Position numbers and translations under genes: made by a program. DNA of 36,351 nucleotides, taken from contig JAJFLO010000531.1 of NCBI GenBank assembly GCA_021772675.1, positions 1 through 36,351 on the forward strand. The letters are read 5' to 3'. This DNA comes from Verrucomicrobiota bacterium. Lineage in GTDB: Bacteria > Verrucomicrobiota > Lentisphaeria > JABSQK01 > JAJFLO01. The notes below the pieces were generated by a model that saw only the letters and a list, made by a program, of their open reading frames with translations, made no database searches and was not told the origin of the DNA. This document shows, in pieces, positions 7,655 through 15,313 of the stretch. Position 1 is the first letter of the stretch. Each line of letters begins with the position of its first letter.

Positions 7655-9070
7655 TCAATAATAATAAATCAGTGATGTTAAAATTCGATGTTGTGCCACA
7701 TCTTGGGTACCATTAACATCGGTATTTTGATGTTCTTGAAGAAAAGGACCGTTTACGTCTTTGCCCCAGCGATATTCATAGGCAATATCCAGGTTCATTT
7801 TTTCATTTATTTGAACACCTATACCAAAATTTATCGTATAAAAATTATCAACTTCATCTACCGACGGTGTCGGATCATACCCCACTCCCCAACGAATAGG
7901 AATTAAATATTTGTCCACTATAAATATGTATTCACTGCCTAAGCGAACAGTATAGGTATCGTCTAACTTACCACTGCCGAGGGGTTGACCTGTAAACGGA
8001 TTTTTAACAGCCTTACTCCCCAGCAATGCTTCTTCTTCATCATCCACAAACGTATAGTCTGACCAATCTGTCCAGGTTACATCCATTGATACAGTCCATT
8101 CATCATTGGGGCGCCAGGCAACACCAGCCCCTATAATCCAGGGGAACTCTAATTCAACTTCACTGAAATTAGTTGTCGTTGTTGGAGGAACATCTGATAC
8201 AATACTGTTGGTAGTATCTGAGTCAGGTATAGAGGTAGTTTGGACGCGAAACTGATCATTTCTACGGTTGATGTTAAGTTCATAGTAGGGTTTCAAAACA
8301 GCACCTATGCTCCACGCTTTACTAATTCGATATAATCCTCCAAGCACAAATGAATACCCATTATCAACCTCAAACGAATCAATGTCTGTAATGTTAGCTA
8401 CTGCATCCTCTCCAAATATGTTTAAATTGGCGTTTGTTGTTTCCTTTTTAGTGAATTGACTTGCTTGAGTAACAGAATGATTCCAAATATTAAAGGTTAT
8501 TCCCAAAGCCAGTTTAGGAGTAACATCAATTCCAAATGCCGGGGCCAATACCGAGAGAGAACCCTCCTGATCAAAATCAATAAACCGATTCAGGGCACTG
8601 GTGGAATCTGAAATGCTTAAAAGATAGTTCGCTTCTTTTTCAAATCGGTAAAGCTTTAAGTAATTGAGTGAAAAAACCATGTTCCGATTATAAAAGTATG
8701 GGATTACAAAACTGGCATAATTCAAATCTTGTAAGTTCAATGCACGTCGGTTTTTTGATTCCGGGTGATCAACCGAATTTATTCGTTCGCTCCTTGAAAA
8801 GTACTCGTAGGCAAATGAAAATTCAGGTTTTTCCAGCTGAGATAATCCGCCGGGATTCCAGGATGCTGATGTGGCATCATCAGCTATTGATATAAACGCA
8901 TTTCCCTGCCCCATCGCTCGCGCTCCGGATCCGACCGGGTTTGGTGATGAACCCAATGGTGCAGGGGTGAATAATATCTGGGCAATTCCTAGGTGAGAAA
9001 GCAAGATACCAAGTATAAAAAATGTGATACCAGTATAGTACCGTTTTAGTTTGGCTTGGGTTATAACCAT
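7655..9070 (-). CDS. FadL/OmpP1-type outer-membrane transport protein
   Basis: This 471-residue protein is a probable outer-membrane beta-barrel for uptake of long-chain fatty acids or other hydrophobic compounds. An uncleaved-looking N-terminus carries a leader (about 13-31, TGITFFILGILLSHLGIAQ). Next comes the conserved FadL-like segment NPVGSGARAMGQGNAFISIADDATSASWNPGGLSQ, in which the small-residue and 'A..NPGGL' pattern marks the N-terminal hatch. The rest alternates aromatic and polar residues as barrel strands do, and ends in aromatic residues (LTSLIYYY), typical of proteins inserted by BamA. The length fits the family. It lies more than 300 bp from the gene upstream, so it probably has its own promoter. 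No strong Shine-Dalgarno is visible. Confidence 0.85.
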   Translation of the reverse strand: MVITQAKLKRYYTGITFFILGILLSHLGIAQILFTPAPLGSSPNPVGSGARAMGQGNAFISIADDATSASWNPGGLSQLEKPEFSFAYEYFSRSERINSVDHPESKNRRALNLQDLNYASFVIPYFYNRNMVFSLNYLKLYRFEKEANYLLSISDSTSALNRFIDFDQEGSLSVLAPAFGIDVTPKLALGITFNIWNHSVTQASQFTKKETTNANLNIFGEDAVANITDIDSFEVDNGYSFVLGGLYRISKAWSIGAVLKPYYELNINRRNDQFRVQTTSIPDSDTTNSIVSDVPPTTTTNFSEVELEFPWIIGAGVAWRPNDEWTVSMDVTWTDWSDYTFVDDEEEALLGSKAVKNPFTGQPLGSGKLDDTYTVRLGSEYIFIVDKYLIPIRWGVGYDPTPSVDEVDNFYTINFGIGVQINEKMNLDIAYEYRWGKDVNGPFLQEHQNTDVNGTQDVAQHRILTSLIYYY

Positions 9071-9387
9071 GTTAATATTTCAAAATTTTCAATTTTACCT
9101 GATTCCTGTAAACTCATGAGAAAACATATGCAATATATTATGCCGTTGCTCAGGAGTATATTCACGACGACTTAACGGTGTAACGCGTTATTGTTTAATG
9201 TCATATTGGCGAAGCGTTGTCGGAGTTCAACTTTAGGTTGCGTCTTTTGCTATTTTTGAATAACACAACTGAAGTTTTGAACTCCAACGGACCCACTTGA
9301 ATTCAATCGTGAGTGCTGGATATCACGCTTCAATATGCTAACATCCTTTGTGGATAAAATTTAAATACCTGATGACTTTAAAATAAA
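9071..9387. other. intergenic spacer with imperfect inverted repeat
   Basis: No gene is seen. It contains an imperfect inverted repeat, roughly 9215-9240 with 9266-9291, built on GGAGTTCAA and TTGAACTCC. These end sequences resemble the GGAGTTCCGCC hairpin at 11641-11701. The spacer separates the lipoprotein gene from the barrel gene and could hold the promoter of the barrel gene. Confidence 0.55.
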
Positions 9388-11469
9388 TCAGCGAATAATC
9401 GCTAAATCATTGACATTAAGGCTGTCAATCGCCTCTTTCGGTATGATCTCAATCAAACAGGCATTGTCTTTTACTCGTTTTACTTTTCCCTGAACCCATT
9501 GTTCTTTCCACATAATGGGATCAGCAAAATCGATATCTTCTTCGTCAGATGAAATAAATACCAATTTCATTCCCGGAATAATATTATCTCTCTTTCCCAG
9601 ACCGATTTTCATACCGCTGGACATTTTTTTATCAATAATCGCTGATGCAGTTGGCAATTGCTGATGAATTTTATCGACCAAACCGCGAAGTTGGAATTCG
9701 ACATGATCACTGTCATATCCATTGAAATGAATATCTGTGGTGAGAATGTATTCACTTGTGGAAACATCAATAATGCTGATGACCAAATCCCAATTAGCTT
9801 CGCCGGACCATTCCGTCAGATGCTCTTTTAGCAACCAGTCAGATGTCTTTAATTTTCCGGTTTTAATTGCCTTCAGCTTATCAGCAAGTGAACTCTCCGC
9901 GAGTTTAAATTCCATTAGAATCCGCTGCATGGTTTCGGGGTCGCGCTCGATAATGTTTAAGCGTTTGGGATTAAATAGTAATGACTCGACAAATAATGAA
10001 TAAATGTCAATGTCCTTAACTTTGGAAATAGCTGACTTTTCAGGCGGGAGAACCTGAGCCGTTACCCGTAAATCTTCACGCCAGCGGTAATCCAGTTTTC
10101 GAAGGATGGTAAACGACTGTTTTTTTTCATTGCCGGCTTTATCCCGAATCTTAATCGAAAGTGTATTATTTTCAGGTTGTAACTCAAATGTCTGCGTAAA
10201 CCGATATTTAATTAATTTTTCATCGCCAAGGCGCCGAGTTTGGGATTGATCGTTTAAGGCCACTGTTACTGTATCCACAAATCCACTGTCGGATACTTCC
10301 AAATCAAGCACATATAACTCTGTTGTCACTGATACCTGATTTTCAATGTTTGGGAATAGCTGCATTTTTGGCGGTATCGTATCATCCAATTTTTTTGGCA
10401 ACGAAACATCGGCTGATACAAGCTGAACATCAGATATAACACCAGGCCACGCTTGTTTTCTTGGTGCCGAAGCCTGCCGAGTATCCGGATTCAATTTGCG
10501 TGACTCAATTGAGGCTTTCATTAAACCTTCAACCTGACTTTGGACAATGGTTTCATTCCCAACTTTATCTGTGGCCTTTATTTTAATATTACGTTTGGGT
10601 TTCAGTGGAATTTCTATTCGAAATGACTTTTTCTTAGAAGCTGGAAGATCAATATTTTTTTCGTCAACCCTGATAGCTTTAAGCTCATGATTATCGCGAA
10701 TGATAACATCGATATATTCTTTTGGCTGAGATGAATTTGGAGTAAAGGAAATTGTGGGACCATCTAAGTCGACTATTAATGATTTTTCCCATTTTGCTCT
10801 ATTTCCGGCAAGATCTGACGCTTCAATTACCAGTGTCTGCGCACCGGGGGAAAGCCGGATTTTTTGATCGAACGCAAATGTCATTTCCGCCAATTCCACA
10901 AAGAGTGGTTTGTGTTTGACAGACACTTTTTCTATATGATAAGGACTGGTTATATTTCCTGCGACATTGAGTAGCGGCTGGTTTAAAAGTTCGACATCAT
11001 CAGGAAGATTTATATCAAATTTAATTGAATCGGGTGTTTCGTCCTTTAGCTGCATGAATTGGGCGTGTCGTACCTTGTTTAAATACGATTTTGCTCGAGA
11101 TGAAGAAACCATGCCTATCGAAGTGGATAATTCTTTTTCAGCCAGTGCATTAAATCCCTGCTGATAGTAACAAATTCCTAATTCTCTATGGGGGAAGTAG
11201 TCGTTTAGAAAATGGAGGCCGTAAGTTTTTGCCCGACGTTTTTCGTTGATCTCCGGATAAATTGCTCCCTTCTGCTTTCCTAATGCGGTTTCAAAATCGG
11301 TTGCCGCATCAGCCCATCGCCCTTTTTTAGAATAAGCAATGCCTCGGTGGTAAAAATTCCACCAGTTAGGTCTTCGAATAAATGGAATCCCCTCCTCAAC
11401 AGGTAAAGGTTGGCATGAGGATAGGAGAAAAAGCAAACATGGGATAATCAGCGCTATTTTCTTATTCAT
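9388..11469 (-). CDS. lipoprotein with TPR, Ig-like and CsgG-like domains
   Basis: This 693-residue protein starts with a lipoprotein signal (MNKKIALIIPCLLFLLSSC, Cys19). Residues about 35-145 form TPR-like helical repeats (FYHRGIAYSKKGRWADAATDFETAL). Three Ig-like modules follow, each closing with a D-x-x-GN turn (DLAGN, DKVGN, DKAGN). Residues about 470-610 resemble the CsgG family: a 'NIIERDPETMQRILMEFKLAESSL' stretch matches the ERQ-x-x-L-x-E-x-x-L motif of CsgG. The last 80 residues form a small beta domain like the FlgT C-terminal type (IGLGKRDNIIPGMKLVF). The next gene upstream, the kinase, has the same last two modules. It probably sits on the periplasmic or outer-membrane side. The role is unknown; an envelope assembly or sensing function is inference. 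Confidence 0.75.
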   Translation of the reverse strand: MNKKIALIIPCLLFLLSSCQPLPVEEGIPFIRRPNWWNFYHRGIAYSKKGRWADAATDFETALGKQKGAIYPEINEKRRAKTYGLHFLNDYFPHRELGICYYQQGFNALAEKELSTSIGMVSSSRAKSYLNKVRHAQFMQLKDETPDSIKFDINLPDDVELLNQPLLNVAGNITSPYHIEKVSVKHKPLFVELAEMTFAFDQKIRLSPGAQTLVIEASDLAGNRAKWEKSLIVDLDGPTISFTPNSSQPKEYIDVIIRDNHELKAIRVDEKNIDLPASKKKSFRIEIPLKPKRNIKIKATDKVGNETIVQSQVEGLMKASIESRKLNPDTRQASAPRKQAWPGVISDVQLVSADVSLPKKLDDTIPPKMQLFPNIENQVSVTTELYVLDLEVSDSGFVDTVTVALNDQSQTRRLGDEKLIKYRFTQTFELQPENNTLSIKIRDKAGNEKKQSFTILRKLDYRWREDLRVTAQVLPPEKSAISKVKDIDIYSLFVESLLFNPKRLNIIERDPETMQRILMEFKLAESSLADKLKAIKTGKLKTSDWLLKEHLTEWSGEANWDLVISIIDVSTSEYILTTDIHFNGYDSDHVEFQLRGLVDKIHQQLPTASAIIDKKMSSGMKIGLGKRDNIIPGMKLVFISSDEEDIDFADPIMWKEQWVQGKVKRVKDNACLIEIIPKEAIDSLNVNDLAIIR

Positions 11470-11640
11470 AGGGTTCTAGTGGTTTATAATTTGTATAAAA
11501 GGTGTCAGGTGTCAGGTGTCAGTGAACAGTGAAAATTCATATGAGCGCATGTTCAATTGTTGACTGATGTTTATGAGTTAGAGCCAAAATTTACAATATT
11601 ATAATCTAAAGGATTTTTCATGTTCCTGATTTTTTTAAAG
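11470..11640. repeat. spacer with GGTGTCA tandem repeat
   Basis: Three head-to-tail GGTGTCA units lie at about 11500-11521, followed by GTGAACAGTGAAAA. A related GTAAACAGTAAACAGTGAACAG run occurs near 35871, so the same low-complexity motif is scattered in spacers. No gene is seen. Confidence 0.6.
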
Positions 11641-11701
11641 TTTGGAGTTCCGCCTTCAGGCGGTTTTTTCCATAACAGCCGCCTGAAGGCGGAACTCCAA
11701 A
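11641..11701. repeat. perfect 23-bp hairpin element
   Basis: Arms 11641-11663 and 11679-11701 are perfectly complementary (TTTGGAGTTCCGCCTTCAGG onward) around a 15-base loop. Each arm contains CCGCCTTCAGGCGG. It belongs with the other GGCGG hairpins of this window. It is not followed by a T run on either strand, so it is not a canonical terminator. Confidence 0.8.
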
Positions 11702-11722
11702 CTATCCCCGATCATTGACTTA

Positions 11723-11904
11723 GGGCTCACAAATAAATAACTTAGATTTTTCGCATCTTATCTTCACGTCATCTAGTAGGTCCGATCCAAATGACGAAAA
11801 ACATTGAAATATTGCAATATTCCTGCTGCTTTTCGCCATTCAGATCGCCCAAACCTGACATAAATCTGAGCGCGAAATTATCCAAGTTATTTATTTGTGA
11901 GCCC
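11723..11904 (-). mobile_element. MITE-like element, complete copy 2
   Basis: This 182-bp copy has the same inverted termini (GGGCTCACAAATAAATAACT) and the same interior as the element at 142-321, in the opposite orientation. It is flanked by TTA at 11720-11722 and 11905-11907. It sits about 25 bp beyond the stop of the kinase gene and close to a perfect hairpin at 11641-11701. The left inverted repeat has a single change near its inner end. Confidence 0.85.
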
Positions 11905-11929
11905 TTATTGATATTGAGATAGAAAAAAA

Positions 11930-14662
11930 TTACTTTTTCATCGGCGCCATTACGAGCATCTCTGGTGTAACTTCTTTTGAATTATTTATATCCGCTTCGA
12001 TAATGGCAGTGAATTTATCCAACCCGCTAATTTTCCCTTGAACAATGGGGGATTTTCTCGCCATCATAAGTGGCGATACATACTTTACACTAGCATAGAT
12101 ATTTATAACCTGGTTCTCAGCTAATCCATGATATTTTCCAATATTTATCTCATAAACATTTTCGTCAATTGTCTTAACCCGACCTTTAACAGGAAATTGA
12201 TTATGAAGCGTTTTGTTCAGTTTTTCTGAAAGAGCAGTAAATAGTTTCACATGATCAGTATCCTCAATCTTCTCTTTTATAACCGCGACAATCTCAGATG
12301 TCTGTACATCAATCAGCCTGAGATTGATGTCCATTTTGGTATCGCGTTTGGTTAATGATCCCTTTACCAGGACTGATGCGGGAAGAATCCGTCCAAGCTG
12401 AAGCTGCGCATTTGCGGAACTGAGATCAGATGTATTTAGTTTTAATTCCCGGAGTATTTCATTCAAGGTGTCTCTGTCTACAATTGGAAATTGAATTGAT
12501 TCTCTAATTATTTTTACCATATCGTCGCCCCATAGTTCTTCCGCACCAAGCCGATCCAAACTTGTGCTCGTTGTCTCCAAAGGCAGGAATGTCAATATAA
12601 CAGGTGTACTCGTCCAGCGATCTATTGTCCGGTTAGAATCTCGCACATTCTGATTAACATCATCAATCATCGACATTGTTTCTTTAATTACATTCAGTTT
12701 TTGTTGCTGAACCTGTTCATCTAACTTTTGCATTAAATGGAGCGCTATTTTGTCTTTAGGATTAATAGTTAAGGCTTGATTGACTTGCTTGACTGCTTCA
12801 GAATTATTTCCTCCATTCATCAAGGTAACGGCATAGTTTGTATGAATAGATGCATTGGCAAATTCAGCATCATCTGTAGTCATTGCTTTTTCGTATAAAT
12901 TCCGTGCTTCATCAAATTTTCCTGAACTTGCCAGCATATTGGCCAGGTTATCAAATACATGGAGTTTCTGAAAACTAAAAAAAGATGCTTCGTTTAATGC
13001 CGTTTGCAGGGATTGTCTGGCATCGTCATGATTACCTTGTTTTTGTAATATGGATGATTTGCTATCCAATAAGGGTAATTTATGACTGGCATCAGGCAAT
13101 GTTGATTCGATAAGTTTCAGAGCATCTGCCAGTTGATTTGATTCAATTAAATTTAAGATCTCCAGATGAACAGCGGCTTCTGATCCATTGGTTAAGGCTT
13201 TAAGTTCACTAATTGTTTTTATAACGTTTTCATCATCATTCAATTTCAAGTAGCACAATCCTTTTGCGTATACCAGATAAGGATTCGCTTCATCATTTAT
13301 TTGCGCTATATAACTTTGAGCCTCTGTAAATTTTTCGGCTGCCAACAAATTATTAAGATCAATTATCGGATCATGTTGCATCTTTGGCGATTGAAAATAA
13401 AAATAGGATAAAACAATGACGAGTACAGACAACATGGCAACAGCAGCAAGCAATCCATTCTTGCTTTGCGGTGGATGTCGGAGTTCTTCTAACGCGATAA
13501 GCAGTTCATTAGGCGATTGATATCGTTTATCAGGATCCTTTTCCATCATTTTATCCAATAACTCGGTCAATTGCCGGGGTAGCTCTGGATGGGATTGAGC
13601 TGGATTTGACGGATGCTCATGAATTTTTTTCATGATCATTTCCTGAGTTGTAGCCCCTTTGAATGGTAATTTATTGGTAACAATATAGAAGAATGTTACT
13701 CCAAGCGCATAAATATCCGCTCGTATATCTACCGTCTTTGCGTCAAGCACTTGTTCCGGCGCCATATAGGCAGGTGAACCAAGTGAAGTTCCTGATTGTG
13801 TTTCATGAATTTCGCTATCATCAGAATTCCCTGTTGATGTCTCTTTAGCTAAACCCAGATCGACCAGTTTGGGAATACCATCTTTGGTAATCATGATATT
13901 GCTCGGTTTGATATCCCGATGAACAATATTCAGTTTTTCCGCTTCAACTAAGGCTCGGGTGATACCGATGACAATATCTAACGCATTGTCAATATCTAAC
14001 TTGTGATTATCAGCCTCCTCTAATACCTTCTGTAAATCATTGCCATCGACGTACTCCTGAACAATGAAATGAATATCGTCATCCTGATCGACGTCATATA
14101 TGCGAACCGCGTTTTGATGATTTATTTTTGTTGCTAATTTTGCTTCTCGTATAAAGCGGTCAACAAATACCCTCTTTTGTGCATGCACACCTTTGATGGT
14201 TTTTATGGCAATTGGGATATCCAATGTCGGATGTCGGCCTAAAAAAACATCGCCCATACCGCCACTGCCTAATATTTTTTTAACCTCAAATTTTCCTAAT
14301 TTTTCAGGTATCCATCGATCTTCAACTGGCTCTACATGAATCCGTGTTTCTTTACTTACAATGCCCTGGATATTTTTTGTTGGAGCTCTTGCCTGTCGTT
14401 CATTGATCCCATGGGGTGCCATACCGTCGGTACCTGGAGGTGAATTAAATGCGTCAATCTTTGGCTGATTCTCAGCCAATGTTACATCAATATCGGTATC
14501 AACTCCCGTGTTTTCATTCTCAGCAAGTGTAACATCTAGATCCGTGTCACCACCTGTGGGTTCATTTTCGGCCATTGTTTGTTCAAAGTCACTTTCGTTT
14601 CCCGCAACATCATCCGGCATCGTCATTTCAATATCATCATTTTTTTCATTTTGATCAGCCAT
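11930..14662 (-). CDS. transmembrane Ser/Thr protein kinase with periplasmic TPR and CsgG-like module
   Basis: This 910-residue protein would phosphorylate Ser/Thr in the cytoplasm and sense outside. Residues 1-70 hold four acidic repeats, each with a Thr (T14, T29, T45, T61). The kinase spans about 124-395, with P-loop GSGGMGDVF, Lys154 in IAIK, catalytic HRDIKPSN with Asp250, DLG at Asp268 in place of DFG, and GSPAYMAPEQ. One transmembrane helix (about 402-425) follows, then TPR-like repeats to about 660, a CsgG-like region (about 680-800, containing DRDTLNEILRELKLNTSDL) and a final beta domain. PknB-type kinases are single-pass with an extracellular sensor; here the sensor is TPR plus CsgG-like rather than PASTA. 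It lies upstream of a lipoprotein with the same terminal modules, about 460 bp away with mobile repeats between. The target is unknown. Confidence 0.93.
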   Translation of the reverse strand: MADQNEKNDDIEMTMPDDVAGNESDFEQTMAENEPTGGDTDLDVTLAENENTGVDTDIDVTLAENQPKIDAFNSPPGTDGMAPHGINERQARAPTKNIQGIVSKETRIHVEPVEDRWIPEKLGKFEVKKILGSGGMGDVFLGRHPTLDIPIAIKTIKGVHAQKRVFVDRFIREAKLATKINHQNAVRIYDVDQDDDIHFIVQEYVDGNDLQKVLEEADNHKLDIDNALDIVIGITRALVEAEKLNIVHRDIKPSNIMITKDGIPKLVDLGLAKETSTGNSDDSEIHETQSGTSLGSPAYMAPEQVLDAKTVDIRADIYALGVTFFYIVTNKLPFKGATTQEMIMKKIHEHPSNPAQSHPELPRQLTELLDKMMEKDPDKRYQSPNELLIALEELRHPPQSKNGLLAAVAMLSVLVIVLSYFYFQSPKMQHDPIIDLNNLLAAEKFTEAQSYIAQINDEANPYLVYAKGLCYLKLNDDENVIKTISELKALTNGSEAAVHLEILNLIESNQLADALKLIESTLPDASHKLPLLDSKSSILQKQGNHDDARQSLQTALNEASFFSFQKLHVFDNLANMLASSGKFDEARNLYEKAMTTDDAEFANASIHTNYAVTLMNGGNNSEAVKQVNQALTINPKDKIALHLMQKLDEQVQQQKLNVIKETMSMIDDVNQNVRDSNRTIDRWTSTPVILTFLPLETTSTSLDRLGAEELWGDDMVKIIRESIQFPIVDRDTLNEILRELKLNTSDLSSANAQLQLGRILPASVLVKGSLTKRDTKMDINLRLIDVQTSEIVAVIKEKIEDTDHVKLFTALSEKLNKTLHNQFPVKGRVKTIDENVYEINIGKYHGLAENQVINIYASVKYVSPLMMARKSPIVQGKISGLDKFTAIIEADINNSKEVTPEMLVMAPMKK

Positions 14663-15313
14663 AATTACACCATAATATTTAGGTTAACTGTTTCAGGAAC
14701 ATAACAACAATGCTATAAAAATCAATATTTGCGGATCCTCGTCTGAAACTTAAAGGATTTTCTGCCTCAATATTGACACATTTTACAGATGTTCTTTGGA
14801 GGGTCGCAGTCCTCGGCGACCAATACACATGACTTTGGAATAAACGGTCGCTGAGGACATCGACCCTCCAACGTGCTACTTGGAATCAAAGTTTCCTATT
14901 TTATTAAACGCGGCCGTACAGCGGGCGCGAAAGTTGCCTTTGAAACTTAAGCCTCGTTTGTAGTGTGCTCGCTGGCAGTCTAATCTTTTCAGACTGTAAG
15001 AGCATGAGAAGGATTGCAGGGTAAAAGAGCTAGACATTACCGGCAATGACAATCTGATGCTTAAAACGTCTTGCGTGCTGAAAAACGCACACTGACGACG
15101 TCACTACAAACGCCCGACTTAAAATTTCGGTTTATATTCGCAACGTAATTCCACGAGAAATATACGTCGTGATGTGAACGATTATGATTATTTTATAGAG
15201 ACAAACCGCACCAAAGTGTGAACTCCAGCGCACTCGCAATAATCCAATCACTAACGCTGTAATTCGCGCTAACGTGTAAAAACTCCATTCACAAACCTGG
15301 AGGTTTAGGTTAC
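14663..15313. other. 650-bp spacer with inverted repeats
   Basis: No gene is seen. It contains an inverted repeat at 14796-14871 (TTGGAGGGTCGCAGTCCTCG with its near-complement) and an outer pair CGTTTGTAGTG at 14955-14965 with CACTACAAACG at 15102-15112. That pair encloses two smaller hairpins (CAGTCT/AGACTG at 14976-14996, and TGCGT/ACGCA near 15073-15089). It lies between the stop of the giant gene and the kinase start, so kinase promoter elements should be within it. Confidence 0.6.
14796..14871. repeat. dispersed hairpin element, GGAGGGTCG type
   Basis: Arms 14796-14821 and 14846-14871 (TTGGAGGGTCGCAGTCCTCG and its near-complement) form a long stem around about 24 bases. The end sequence TTGGAG resembles the hairpin at 11641-11701 and the one starting at 32880, but the stem sequence differs. 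Confidence 0.7.

Noticed and set aside
7401-7675. Two overlapping plus-strand frames upstream of the barrel gene stop
   Set aside because: Their openness depends on a CATTGA microsatellite, and they match no family I know. They are better described as non-coding or decayed DNA.
11641-11701. Rho-independent terminator of the kinase transcript
   Set aside because: The hairpin is perfect, but no T run follows it on the minus strand, and a MITE copy lies between it and the kinase stop. It fits the dispersed hairpin family better.
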